Source: Ophiostoma sp. CBS 140.51 (lineage: Eukaryota > Ascomycota > Sordariomycetes > Ophiostomatales > Ophiostomataceae). Taken from it: a stretch of DNA of 55,635 bases. The position numbers and the translations under genes are program-made. Under the pieces are notes generated by a model that was not told the DNA's origin, ran no database searches, and saw only the letters and a list, made by a program, of their open reading frames with translations. Below are positions 44,281 through 54,613 of this stretch, one piece after another; the stretch's first letter is position 1; each line of letters opens with the position of its first letter. Where the stretch lies: contig JANSLP010000223.1 of NCBI GenBank assembly GCA_029298735.1, positions 1 to 55,635 on the forward strand. Reading direction: 5' to 3'.

Positions 44281-45123
44281 TTACCACTCAACCTCAACAA
44301 ACCGGCGTGCTACCGGTGCACTCGGAGCTGCTGACGGCACCGCCTTGGCCTGGCAGCTCGCAGATGTCGCGTTGGCGCCCGCGTTGGGTGCCTGCGTCGC
44401 AAGCTTCGTCCATGCCGCATAAGATGCCCGAGTCGCATTGTTTACGGGCGCGCCCCACTGAGCATATCCATTGTCGTGGAACCCAAAGTTGAGGCTGTTG
44501 CCAGGGCACGCCGGGTTGGTCGGGCCCTTTGTCGCCTGTGCGTAGCCAAGCACCAACACACTCTCGGCATCACCGGGTGCCAGAGCCGTGTGCACTGTCT
44601 CATTGTACGTACCCTGCTGCCATGCGAAGCAGTTTTGGCACCGGTACACGACCTCGTAGTTGCTAGGCGTCACTGTCGAGTTGAGAATCGTCAGGATGGG
44701 AGCAGGAAAAGCGGCCGACGTTCCGTTCGTCCCACTGTCGCCGCCAAACTGTCCCGGCAAGAAGTAGTCCTCGACCCATCGGAAAGAGGTGTAGACGTGG
44801 CCCTGGTACGGCCAGGCCATTAACAGCAGATCGGACGGCATGTGGCCGCCATGAGCGATGCCGCACCAGCCTGTGACACTGGCATTGGTGGATTGGCACT
44901 GGAGACGGCCAATGTACTCGGTGGCGTCCTTTTGGAGGGCATCTTCGGGGAGGACAAAACCGAAGCTGAACGCTCCTGTCCCGTTGATACCGGGCGTCGA
45001 CCACGTTGAGAAGTTGATGCCCGTTGGTGCGTCGACGAAAGTGGATGGCGAGAGTGTAAAGTCCTGGGCAACGGCTGCAGTGGCAAGTGCTGCTAACACG
45101 GCAGATTTCCGTGAGAAGACCAT
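44281..45123 (-). CDS. secreted stand-alone cytochrome domain (CDH-type, AA8)
   Basis: The protein resembles the heme-b cytochrome domain of cellobiose dehydrogenase (AA8, DOMON-like fold), an extracellular electron carrier able to feed copper oxygenases. It has 280 residues, with a signal peptide (about 1-19, cleaved before QDF). Family features are the paired GWCGIAHGGHM segment with Met95 as the likely axial heme ligand, LLLMAWP, FRWVEDYFLPGQF, the disulfide-type CQNCFAW (162-168), and FHDNGYAQW with His216 as the other likely ligand. After the domain there is only a short Ala/Ser/Pro-rich tail, so it lacks the flavin dehydrogenase part and a cellulose-binding module. No membrane anchor is evident. 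Heme ligands are assigned by family pattern. Confidence 0.85.
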   Translation of the reverse strand: MVFSRKSAVLAALATAAVAQDFTLSPSTFVDAPTGINFSTWSTPGINGTGAFSFGFVLPEDALQKDATEYIGRLQCQSTNASVTGWCGIAHGGHMPSDLLLMAWPYQGHVYTSFRWVEDYFLPGQFGGDSGTNGTSAAFPAPILTILNSTVTPSNYEVVYRCQNCFAWQQGTYNETVHTALAPGDAESVLVLGYAQATKGPTNPACPGNSLNFGFHDNGYAQWGAPVNNATRASYAAWTKLATQAPNAGANATSASCQAKAVPSAAPSAPVARRFVEVEW

Positions 45124-46029
45124 GATGTAGTAATGGAGAAAGAAGTGAATAATACAAGTGGTGAAATGAAGTAATGTTACACGGTGTATATAGAGGAAAT
45201 TGGAATGGATGTATTCAAAAAGACAATGAGAGAACCAAGACAAAACAACGGGGGAATCAATAGTTTATAAGGAAGCTCACGAGTATACACCCGTCGTCCA
45301 ATATATTCGAGCTCGAGCTTTCACTCTGGCTCTCGGACGTCTTCAATATATATTGTCGTCATCTTTCCACTGGACCCCTGTCTTTGACTTCCAAATCAAC
45401 AAAGCTCTCTATATACAGCTTTATACACCGTTCTCGTCGTTCCGTGTCGATTGGCAAATCATTGGCTATGATTGGCCCGGAGGCTGTGTGTCCATGAACA
45501 ATGATTCTTGCTGATTGACAATGATTGCCGTCGCGTATATGTGAATCGTCAAATCATATAAAAGCAAAAGCAATGCTTTTGCACAGCATTCGGGACAAGT
45601 GGCCCGGGCACACCAAAAAGCGCTCACTATGGATAAAATGCACAACGGCGCAATGCCTTCCCAGCGCTCTCGTACCGCCCGTCCAGCAAGGATGGCTGGG
45701 CGTGAAAGGTAAAGAACCAGGAACGGGACACGGGAGAATATATTGTTTTCTTGGCCACCTGCATTGATTGATTCCAAGCATCAAGGCTGCGGTTACGAAA
45801 AGCAGCCTACGACAATCAACAAATGACGACGGATTCCCACATGGCATAAATGGAGGCAAGGTATGATGAAGGGGGTAGACAATCTGGGTTTTATTTATCT
45901 GAAGTCAAGAAAAGAATGGAAGAGAGACTGTTGCATTGTCTCTGGCCGTGTTGGTTGCCTGTTGAGAGACACCATGGCATATGTAGTGAAGTAGCTTCAA
46001 CATCCACGTGGATAGTAACCACTCCTCCA
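45124..46029. promoter_or_regulatory. AA8 promoter and thi4 3' flank
   Basis: Both neighbouring genes read leftward, so this 0.9 kb stretch carries the thi4 3' end and the AA8 promoter. Besides the TATATA at 45187 no feature or gene is evident. Confidence 0.45.
45187..45192 (-). promoter_or_regulatory. TATA-box-like site of the AA8 gene
   Basis: TATATA lies 64-69 bp upstream of the AA8 start codon on the same strand, a distance that suits a core promoter with a short leader. Only the sequence match supports it. Confidence 0.4.
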
Positions 46030-47049
46030 CTAGTATTGGTTCTCCTTCTTGCGCTGGTCAAAGACGCGAAGGGCCTCCTCAGCCGCCTTGACACCGCTGA
46101 GGGCCATGGCACCGAAAGTCGGGCCCATACGGTTGGCGCCGTCAACCTCGGACAGCTCCATGCCGCCAACAATCAGACCAGGCACGATCTCGCGTGTGTT
46201 CTTGACAATGGCGTCTTCGGCCAGCTGCATGTCGAGACCGCGCATTCCACCCAGCTTTTCCAGGCGCTGCATGCTGACAAGACGCTTGACGGAGAAGGCG
46301 CCCATGGGGCCGTCGTGGCCGGTGGTCGAGATGACGACGGGCGCGTTGATGGTGTTGGGGTCCATGCAGGACTGGTCGTCGTGGTGAAGCGAGACCAGGG
46401 TCCAATTGGTGACGACACCGGCAATGCGGATGCCGTCAGCGTCGTTGACAGCCGGACGCGTAATCAGATCCTCCACAGCTGTGGCGTTGAACAGCTTAAT
46501 GTTGGGGAACCGAAGGACATGCGACAGCACCGTCGACGTGAACAGACTGGCGTGCTTGACGACAACAAAATCACCCTCATCGTCGTAGGGGACGCCGACC
46601 TCGCGCAAAAAGACATCAGCAGGCTTGCGCATCACCATCGCCGAGAACAGCTGGCCGCCAAGCCAGGCTCCGCCACCCGGGGCGACACCGGCCTCGACAA
46701 GGGCAATGCGCAGGTCCGGACGCAGTTTGCCCAATGTGTAGGCGGCACTGAGACCACACGAACCGGCGCCGACAATGACAATATCCGACTCGGCGTACTC
46801 ATCGAGGTCGGCAAAGTAGCGACGCGTCATGGCACGCGAGACCTGGCTCTCACGGATGGGAGCAAAGGCGAAGTTGTCTTCCCACTGGCCCATCAGGGCC
46901 TTGACCTCATCACCGAGAGGCTTGTCGGTAATGTTGACGACAGCCGCGCTGTTGTTTTCATTGCTGGATTGGAAAAGAGTCTTTTGCACGACCGGGGTGG
47001 CAAAAGTGCCGGCCGGGCTGGACTCATGGGACACTGCGCTGGGAGCCAT
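46030..47049 (-). CDS. thi4: thiamine thiazole synthase
   Basis: THI4 makes the thiazole half of thiamine from NAD and glycine. In the suicidal fungal type it takes the sulfur from its own cysteine and works once. The 339-residue protein has the NAD/FAD-binding start DIVIVGAGSCGLSAA (89-103), EAGVAPGGGAWLGGQ (119-133) and the active-site segment DDQSCMDPNTINAPV with Cys228, which corresponds to the sulfur-donating Cys205 of yeast. This one is therefore of the suicide type rather than the sulfide-using archaeal type. Also seen are ISTTGHDGPMGAF and the C-terminal MGPTFGAMALSG. It has no intron in the coding part. Expression should be shut down by thiamine pyrophosphate through the riboswitch at 47126-47259. 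Confidence 0.96.
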   Translation of the reverse strand: MAPSAVSHESSPAGTFATPVVQKTLFQSSNENNSAAVVNITDKPLGDEVKALMGQWEDNFAFAPIRESQVSRAMTRRYFADLDEYAESDIVIVGAGSCGLSAAYTLGKLRPDLRIALVEAGVAPGGGAWLGGQLFSAMVMRKPADVFLREVGVPYDDEGDFVVVKHASLFTSTVLSHVLRFPNIKLFNATAVEDLITRPAVNDADGIRIAGVVTNWTLVSLHHDDQSCMDPNTINAPVVISTTGHDGPMGAFSVKRLVSMQRLEKLGGMRGLDMQLAEDAIVKNTREIVPGLIVGGMELSEVDGANRMGPTFGAMALSGVKAAEEALRVFDQRKKENQY

Positions 47050-47125
47050 TGTGAATGGACTGGATATGTTAGGATGCAGCTCATAGGCAGCTTATCAAAC
47101 ACGAGACAGGGGAAGGGGAAGCAGT

Positions 47126-47259
47126 CATGATCCTTTCGCTGGTATTATCCAGATCAAGTTACGGCCGTATAATCTCAGCCATACTGTCTGTTCTGGTCCG
47201 AGAAGTTCTGAAAAGGTCTTCCTAGGGAGTACAAAACAAACAGCAGGCACCGGCTCATG
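47126..47259 (-). promoter_or_regulatory. TPP riboswitch (THI element) in the thi4 leader
   Basis: The RNA is read on the minus strand. The conserved core is present: CTGAGA (47178-47173) and GATCTGGATAATACCAGCG (47155-47137). P1 can form from CATGA (47259-47255) and TCATG (47130-47126). P2 is CCG/CGG. P3 is a long stem, GCC..CTGTTTG (47248-47237) with CAGACAG..GGC (47190-47178), separated by about 46 nt, the extended P3 typical of fungal versions. The aptamer lies within a probable leader intron: downstream are CTAAC and the acceptor ATCCAG ending at 47060, only 11 nt before the ATG; upstream are donor-like GTAACT (47284) and GTATGA (47278). In fungi TPP binding changes splicing of such leaders and so lowers translation. 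Confidence 0.93.
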
Positions 47260-48505
47260 CATAATGCTTTATTCATACAGTTACCCGTTGCATAAAGATC
47301 ATCTTGATAGGACGCATTGTAGCGAAGTTCGTCATGCAGCTGCTTCGATGCAGGGTGCAGAAAGAGAGAGTGGTCGGAGATCCCTACGTCGATGGATATC
47401 TAGGGAAGATGTGCCTTGGTTAGTATCTGTCACCTGCCGGGGTCAGTCAATCAAACGCAATGGGACGAATGGTTACAGTGTGGTTTGACACGAAGCTTGA
47501 GCTTGGAAAGTTGCTGAAATTGGTGATTTGGTGATGAATGGTGGAAGATCGGTACAGAAGTTTATTGGGGGGAGATGATGGAGAAAGAAGAGAGACGTGG
47601 GATGAGAGTTGTGTTCTTAAATACAAGCAAGCCCCTCACTAGAGAAGAGGGGTTGTCGAATAACTCAAATGGTGTGTGGCTCGTACTTTGTGCGTGGCTC
47701 GATGCCCGGTGTCGGAATTGCGTTATTCTGGATGCTGTTCCATTGACGTACATGACTTTTATCCCTCATTCCGTGTGACAGCTGTTCAATTGGACAACTG
47801 GGTTGCAGAGACATAAGCTGTGCTTTGTGTGTTCGGGGCCGATGTTCCGGGGCAAGTGGAAAAGAGAAACTACATCAAATACACGCATACGATGCATACA
47901 TTGAGAAGTCAAAATTATCAATAAATTCACAAACAAGCAAGGTACAGGTACGAGATAAACTGTGACTCCAATTGACCTCCGATCTCTGCCGCTTCTCCGG
48001 TTGGCATCGGCACAAGTGGACTCCGATCGGCCCCGTATTGTGTGAATATGCATGCTATTCTATTCGCTGCGAACGGTTGTGGATCTTTATGAGAGACCCT
48101 AATGCAGGTCAAACATCGCTAAAAAAGCACTGGGCGCAGGAAATCTAGTGGATAAAGAGCTGTTCAAGGTGACATAGACACGATAATCACTCAATTGAGA
48201 CGTGTAAAAGGTCATTTGCGAAGAAGATTGAGGTAAAATGTGGTAAATGTTTGACAAAGAATTGTATCCTCAAAACGGTTGGCAGAAAGCGTTATTTAGA
48301 CAGCCATGAGTACTGCAAAGAGACATCTCATATTTGGTGCAAACCGCGACAATTCTGCTTCAGCCCTACAAGGCGATAAAAGCTCAGGTATTGCCCACCG
48401 GTACCTCACATTAACAACATTGTATTGTGAGTTCTGAATAATTGAGGTTCATTCTGAACGTGTTTATGCGCTATTTGCCCATAGATTCATCCGTGGGTGA
48501 CCTTC
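47260..48505. promoter_or_regulatory. thi4 leader and promoter, SDR 3' flank
   Basis: Besides the uORF, a second intron end is likely in the thi4 leader: TACTAAC (47425-47419, minus) followed by CTAG ending at 47400. Its donor was not fixed. The rest up to 48505 has no gene that I can support; the part from 47800 to 48450 is AT-richer. Confidence 0.4.
47273..47335 (-). CDS. upstream open reading frame in the thi4 leader (20 codons)
   Basis: A 20-residue frame with four internal Met codons starts at 47335 and ends with a TGA at 47275-47273. The stop overlaps the donor-like GTATGA (47278-47273). Just upstream of it lies another donor-like GTAACT. Splicing at one or another of these sites would cut or extend the frame. 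In Neurospora thiamine genes such uORFs mediate riboswitch repression, so this is a candidate for the same role. No RNA data are available here. Confidence 0.5.
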   Translation of the reverse strand: MTNFATMRPIKMIFMQRVTV

Positions 48506-49492
48506 TTAGGCCTGGCCGGCCAGAGCCTCCTCGGTCCACGCCCAAAGCTGGTTGGCCAGCTCCTCGTCGTCGGCAACACCCCACTTCTCCTCGACACCGA
48601 CGGGCGCATAGTGTGCGCCATTGCTCAGGTTGGCCGCGTCTGTAGTAGCGGCCCACAGCTGGTTCTTGACGCCGTCGGCAATGGGGCGGGCCAATTTGGG
48701 CACGACCTCAGTCTGCAGCCGCTTCATGTGCTCATCGCCCGGCTCGCGGGTGAACAGGTTGGTATTGACCTCGCCAGGGTTGACTGAGACAATAACATGG
48801 TTGGGGTGCTCAGAGTTGTGCTTGGCGTACTGCTGAGCGTACAGCAGGTTGGCGATCTTGCTCTGGAGGTAGCGCATGACGGGCGGGACGGCATCGTTGG
48901 AGGCGGTGCGCAGGGTATCAAAGTCAATCTTCTTGCCGGGCGGGGAGTGTTTCCAGGCGGAGGAAGAAAGACTGACAATTCGGGCGTCGGGCGCAAGGAT
49001 CGGCTGGAGAAGCTTGAGCAGAAGAACGTGGCCCAAGTGGTTAGTGGCCATCTGGATTTCGAAGCCGTCGGGGGTAAGACTAGGAGCGCAGCCCATGACT
49101 ACAGGCACGGTTAGTGGATGTCAATTAGACGTGAGGAAGGGAGGTGACTTACGGCCAGCGTTGAGAATCACAATGTCCAGCTTCTTGGTGGAGGACTTGA
49201 CGGCGGCAGCAGCAGCCTTGACCTTGTCAAACGAGCTCAGGTCGAGCTCCTGGAAGGCAACATTGACACCGGGGGCGGCTTTCTTGACCTCCTCGAGCGC
49301 CTCCTGGCCCTTGACGGAATCACGAGCGGTCATCCAGAGCTGAGCCGGGCCGTTTTGAGCAAGTGCCAGAGCACTGGCCTTGCCGAGACCGCTGTTGGTG
49401 CCGGTGATAAGGATGGTCTTGCCGGCCAGCGAGGCGATGTCCTTGGCGGGGTCAAAGGTGAAGCCAGCGGCCTTGGTTGCGTACTCAGACAT
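48506..49492 (-). CDS. short-chain dehydrogenase/reductase (retinol dehydrogenase-like)
   Basis: This is a classical-type SDR using NAD(P)(H). Exons are 49492-49153 and 49098-48506, giving 310 residues. The 54-nt intron has donor GTAAGT, branch CCACTAAC and acceptor TGTAG, and it splits the codon after NAG. Motifs: TGTNSGLG for cofactor binding (30-37), ILNAG (109-113), SLSSSAW with the catalytic Ser (about 158-160), and YLQSK with Tyr190 and Lys194. All catalytic residues are present. The segment order resembles fungal retinol-dehydrogenase/WWOX-like members. The substrate is unknown. A possible TATATA-like ATATAAG lies about 175 bp upstream (49667-49673). Confidence 0.9.
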
Positions 49493-50434
49493 TTTGGTGG
49501 TAGCAGTGTTCAGAGTTCAAGCTGGTTGAAGAGACTCGGGGTAAAAATTCTTGAAGAAAATGTATTCTTGAAGAAAACGTAACTGTTCTTGGTCTGAGGC
49601 AAGTCAACATGTCTGTCGATGGAGAGGGAGCAGATGGGCCAAAACAGATGCTTCTTGAACCGTTCTTATATCTCTTTGACTGCGGTCTGCCGGACAATTT
49701 CGTCATCCCGGAGGAAGCATCTTATTCAACAGCTTCCATCTCGTGCCTCTTTTTCGGCGGAGTTTGAATCCCATCGCCATCTCAGGAGCTCTTGATGCAG
49801 GAGCTTCGCGAGAGCTATGGATATATGTGGGCACTTTTGTTCAATGTTAGCCAATCACCGTCCAGAAAATCCGAGCCTGGCACACTTCGAGAAACGCCGC
49901 AACGGAACCTGCCGTTAGGCTGCTTGAAGCTGCATAGCGCCCTGGCTGGTGGGGGCTATTAGACTCGTTCAGGGTACTTACACGGACGCTCTGGCCAATA
50001 AGCGATGAGAGTTTCCGAGCTGGCCCACCAGAAACAAGACCAAAACGGGTTCAACAGGGTCTGACCAGAATTGGAGGGCAGATCGTGATGGAACAAAGAC
50101 GGGCAAATGGTGACTTGTGTGGTTTGGAATATTCTCGATCAAGTGACGAGGATGAAAAGGGGAGGAAAAGGAAGGGTACACGAGCGGTAAAATACGGCAG
50201 TATCTTCTTTTCCTTTTGAGGAAGGAAACAGGCGCGACTTGGAGGAAAGAGCAAACACCGAAGTGGTGCTACCAGCGGAAGAAGCCGCGATGGGACAAAC
50301 CTCAGGAGGCAGTTGCCCAAGTCTACTTTTTTATCACATGTCATCACAAACATCAAAAAAGTCACTCAGAGTGTGATCAAGGTATGTCTTTGTAAAGGGT
50401 ATCAATTTGGATGTTCTACCGCACCACCGCAACC
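49493..50434. other. intergenic region upstream of the SDR gene
   Basis: This 0.94 kb stretch holds the SDR promoter and the 3' flank of the E2/F-box gene. I see no gene in it. Confidence 0.45.
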
Positions 50435-52964
50435 TCACCACTGGTTCGCCCGCGCCCGGCGCTGAGCATCACGAGCCTCGCGGCCTGCACCACCCGGGAA
50501 GAACGACACCTCCTTCGTCTGCAGCCGCCACTTCACATACACCGCCGAATCGCGCTCCGAAGCCGATATTGACGTCCACCTAGGACCGTCGGCCGGGTTC
50601 CGCGCCAGGTGACGGTACCGCTCCTCAGCCATGTCGCGCAGCGCGTCATCAATGGTGCCAGGGCGGGTGCGTTCACCAGCACCGTGGCCACCACGACCAC
50701 CGCGTCCACGACCTCCACGGCCTCCCCGACCACCATTTTGACGAGCAGCAGCGCGCTCCTTGGCCATCATGGTCGGCGGCTTCCAGTTGGGGCCCTGGAC
50801 AAAGGCATCCTCGTGGAACTCCCGCAGACTCTGCGCCTCCGACGCCGTCAGACCCCACACCGAGTAACCGCGGGCCATACTGTCACGAACTGCCTTGCGC
50901 AGCACGTTGCAAAACGATGACTGGGAGGGAACACTGACACCCATGGCCTGCAAGAAGTCGGGCCACTTGTCGATCGTCTGCAGGCGGCGGACCTCGGCGG
51001 CCAAGTGAGAAGCAGCACCCGCAGGTGGGGCACCGTGGCGCTGGTACAAACCATCACGCACTTCCTCAAGCGTCTGGCCAGCAGGACGAGCCGTGCGCCG
51101 GAACAGCTCCATGAACATGAGCAGGCGGTATGACGTCTGGCTGCCGACAAAGGAGTGGTGCAGGCGGTAGACGCTGACGGTGTCGTTAGGCTCCAAGTGC
51201 ACCAGCTCAGCACGACCAGCGCCCTTGCTGTCCAGCAGCCAGACTACATTGCGCGTAATGGCCTCGGTAATGATGGACTTGAGCAGATCCTCGCGGGTGC
51301 CGGGGCCTCCGCCAGTCTGCTTATTGACACCAATCGCACTGTCGTCGGCAATTAGCAGCGCCACAAGCAGCATACCCAGGTTGGGGCAGTCGGTCTTGGA
51401 ATGCTGGTTGTCAACATAGAACGAGCGGAGGCGACGGTTGGCGTCAGCGGCGACCTGCGGGTGCTCAGCGGCCAGACAGACCAGCAGGTGGAACAGGTGA
51501 AAGTACGACTCGATGGCCTTTTCCGAGGCGAATCGGAGGGTACTCTTGGCCGGTTTTGACGGGTGGTCCGCCCAGGTCTCGCCATACGACCATGGGTCAA
51601 CGTTGCTCTGCTGATCCTTGAGCTTGTCGACGTCCTCGTTGAGCCGCACCACGATCTGCGTCATGAACGACAGAAGCACCTCGGTGGCGCGAGTCAGACT
51701 CTCTGGCTTCGGTGCTACCTTGGAAGGCTGGCGGAGCTCCAGGAGCTGCTTGGGAGTCGGCCCACGGCCCTTCTTCTCGCCGCGAACATAGCGTGGCTGA
51801 CCAGCGCCAGCCTGTTCCGACTTGTAGTACGGCTTCTTGCTCGGTGGCAGAACGTCCTCGCCAATGGCTTCCAGGGCCACGACGACATCGTTGCGCACCC
51901 GCAGCCAGTGCCGACGCGACAGAGGCAGCGGCAGCCAGTGGTCAAACTCGATGCTTTGCACCGACCGACGTACTTTTAGCGTTGCAAACGCATCGCGCGA
52001 CAGCAGGTCAAACTCCGACTCAAGACCGCGCTTGTACGTGCCGCGAAGTAGTGTCGACACGCCCACGCCCAGGTCACTCTTAATGTAGGACGACTTGAGG
52101 CAGAAGCACTGCAGTTCGCGCTGGCGGAGAATGTCGTGGTACTCAACCAGCTGGCGAACACGGTTCGATGCAGCGACAAACTTGTTGATGGCAGTCGTGT
52201 CGAGCTTCTCTAGGATAAGCAGCAGAACGTCATCGGTGAGTATTTCGAGCGAGCGGCCAGTGAGATTGTGAGGGAACGACGGTCCTTGAGGCTCAGGCGC
52301 TGGCGACTTGGGTGTTTCCACCGCCGCCGCCTCGCCCATGACAACATCCTTGCCTTCTGACTCGGGCTTGGGCACGGATTCCACAACAGGCTGGGGCTCA
52401 ACGCCGGCTGCCCGCAGCATAGACGCAAGGTCCCGCGTGTTGTAGCAACACCGCCTGCACTTGAAGTGGTGCCGCGAGTTGATCGTGCCGTCGACTTCGC
52501 GCAGCCGCTGCTGCGCCCGCAGCTCTTCGGCCGAATCCTGCTGGTACCTGTCTAGTTTGACGACATAGCCGCCTGTCTGCTCAATCGTGTCGCTCGAGAA
52601 GAAGGACAACAGCTGGATGGCGATGCCCTTCAGAGTGTAGGCCGATGTGTAGCCCTCGGACGTGTTGAGGATCGAGGCGCAAATGTAGGTACCGAAGACG
52701 TTGGGGTGCGACACGCCAGGCGTGTCCATGCTGATGCGAGGCGGCGCCACCGGATAGTTCGCAGGGAAATCCACGCTGAGATGCAGCGGCATGGACCCGT
52801 AGACCTTAGTCGTCAGCAGGAGACAGGCGTCGCTCATGTTGCCGTCCAACTCGTCGACAGGCGGGTGCAGTTTGATGTTAGGGTAGCTCGGCGGCTTGCA
52901 GAGCTCATTGATGTCGCGCATCAGCCGGCCGCGGAAAAGAGGAGCCGCGGCGGCCGAGACGCCC

Positions 52965-52996
<32 letters not shown>

Positions 52997-53002
52997 GGCC
53001 AT
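50435..53002 (-). CDS. E2-like (UBC) domain fused to an F-box
   Basis: The 855-residue intronless protein joins two ubiquitin-pathway modules. After Met-Ala comes a run of ten Asn coded by a GTT repeat. A UBC fold spans roughly 20-150: LHLSVDFPANYPVAPPRI, then HPNVFGTYIC with HPN at 99-101 and Cys108 at the place of the catalytic cysteine, then SIL and a C-terminal helix. Next is a small CRRCC cysteine knot (182-186). After a Pro/Glu linker an F-box follows (about 252-290: LEILTDDVLLLILEKLD). The remaining 560 residues form a helical region without known motifs, and an Arg/Gly-rich box (RGGRGGRGRGG type) lies near residue 755. With both HPN and Cys kept it may be a working E2. The F-box suggests docking to Skp1. 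The actual role is not known to me. Confidence 0.85.
52965..52997. repeat. GTT trinucleotide microsatellite (codes poly-Asn)
   Basis: About ten GTT units lie in the start of the E2/F-box coding region. On the coding strand they are AAC codons giving poly-Asn. Length is likely to vary between strains. Confidence 0.9.
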
Positions 53003-54613
53003 TATCGAGGAGGTTGAGGAGATCGATGATGTCAAAGAAGATAAAAATGAGTGTGGAAAAAGAGGTAAACAGAAAAAGAGTAAACGATTCCGTTTGTTGT
53101 CTTTGGTGCAGTTGGTGATTCTTTGGTGAAGATAAAGAGAGTGAGAAAGAGTTGATGGAAAAGAAAAAAAAAAAAAAGATATTCTTGGAGTCGAGACAGA
53201 GGCTACATATATACACTGCGCTCCGTATCTGTCTTTCATCACTACTTTTCGATTTGATTCATTGACAGTGAATTGTTTGTTTTGAGTCACTGCCCGTCCT
53301 TTGAGGCCAAATCTATTTTTGCGCAGTAAATAATGAAAAGAGGTCGGCCTCTGGTGAATGAAACCGTGAAGCAAGGGAAGTCTTTGTAGGGCAAAGGACA
53401 CTAAAGAAAAGAAATACAGGGGCTCGGGGCTACAGTTCCAGTGGATCCCACGCCCTGTAAGGTGAGGCCGTCCAAAAAAGTGGAGTCACTCAACCCACCA
53501 ATCCCCCATCTTTTTGTCTCCATTTTCAGAGCTCAGCCTCGCCGCATCGATCTGGCCTCAACTTCACTTTTCTTGACGTCGCACGTTCATGCAGGGCTGT
53601 TGAAAAGTAGTTGCTATCAGTTCTCAATAACCGTGAGCTCTTTTCGCCAAGTACGGGTCATATTTGGTAAACTACTCCAACGACATGTATCTTATCAATA
53701 TCTCGACGGCTTGTTATGTATAAACAACTTTTGCCTTCCATATTTGAGAAAGTAAACGAAAATATACCCATCCGATCCCTAATCCCTCATCTAACACAAT
53801 GTTTCTTTTCCTCCATAAGTATCAAGATACACCATAAGTAGATCTGCGTTTTTATTTACTTTGCGGGTGGCGTCCGTCGTCTGCTCGTTGAAGGCCAGGG
53901 ATTGAGCCCTCCAATTTTAATACAACGCCGGGATTGTAAGGGGGCTCGGGCCTTTCATTCTTGTTTTTGTTCTGATCGCTAGACTGGCTTTCGGTACTAG
54001 TATGGGGCTGTTCTGAGGAGCTCATTGTGACTATTTATTGTTGTTCGTTTGGTATTCAATGTCGATTTGTTTTGCTGCTAAGACGTTAAATATTAGTTGA
54101 TTATTGAGGGTTCTGTGGCAGACATGATCAAACTGAACATTTTGGTATATGGGCGCCTCGGCGGCCTTTTATGCATTTTAGTTGTTGTTTGAGCTTTAGG
54201 TCATATTGATGTACCACGACGCTTTTTTGGGCCAGATCAATCAACAAAGGGAGGCAGATCAAAATATGTGTTTGTACTATCAACAACGGTTCGGCCAAAG
54301 GCTCAATGTAAATAGAAACATAAAGAAAGATTTTTTATCCAATGATAGTTCTAAACATCATACTATCAAAGTAACTAAAGCATTCATCACGAAACTTGTC
54401 ACAGGATCTGTAACCTGTTGCTTACTAGACCCAAAAGGGGCGATACTGCATCTCGGATCTTTTATCTACTTGATAAAAATAACTTGATTTATTGATAATA
54501 AGTTATTCGTTTACAAAGATTTCAACATATTGTCTATAAACCAGATTTATCACATTATTCTTTCTATGGTATTTTGGTGCAGTCGTGGTGACGCTGTGTG
54601 ACACTAAAGTGGG
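53003..54613. other. leader of the E2/F-box gene, then AT-rich gene-free DNA
   Basis: The first 250 bases are the leader and promoter of the minus-strand E2/F-box gene. From about 53650 to 54600 the sequence is clearly AT-richer than the rest of the window, and its reading frames (for example a 93-codon plus-strand frame at 54206) have no recognisable domain. The base composition would fit old repeat or transposon-derived DNA, but I find no terminal repeats or transposase signature. Confidence 0.45.
53208..53213 (-). promoter_or_regulatory. TATA-box-like site of the E2/F-box gene
   Basis: TATATA lies about 206-211 bp upstream of the start codon on the coding strand; the leader between them has a long poly-T/poly-A tract. 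Support is from the match alone. Confidence 0.3.

Noticed and set aside
54206..54487. 93-codon frame in the AT-rich right end
   Set aside because: No similarity that I recognise; AT-rich DNA gives such frames readily.
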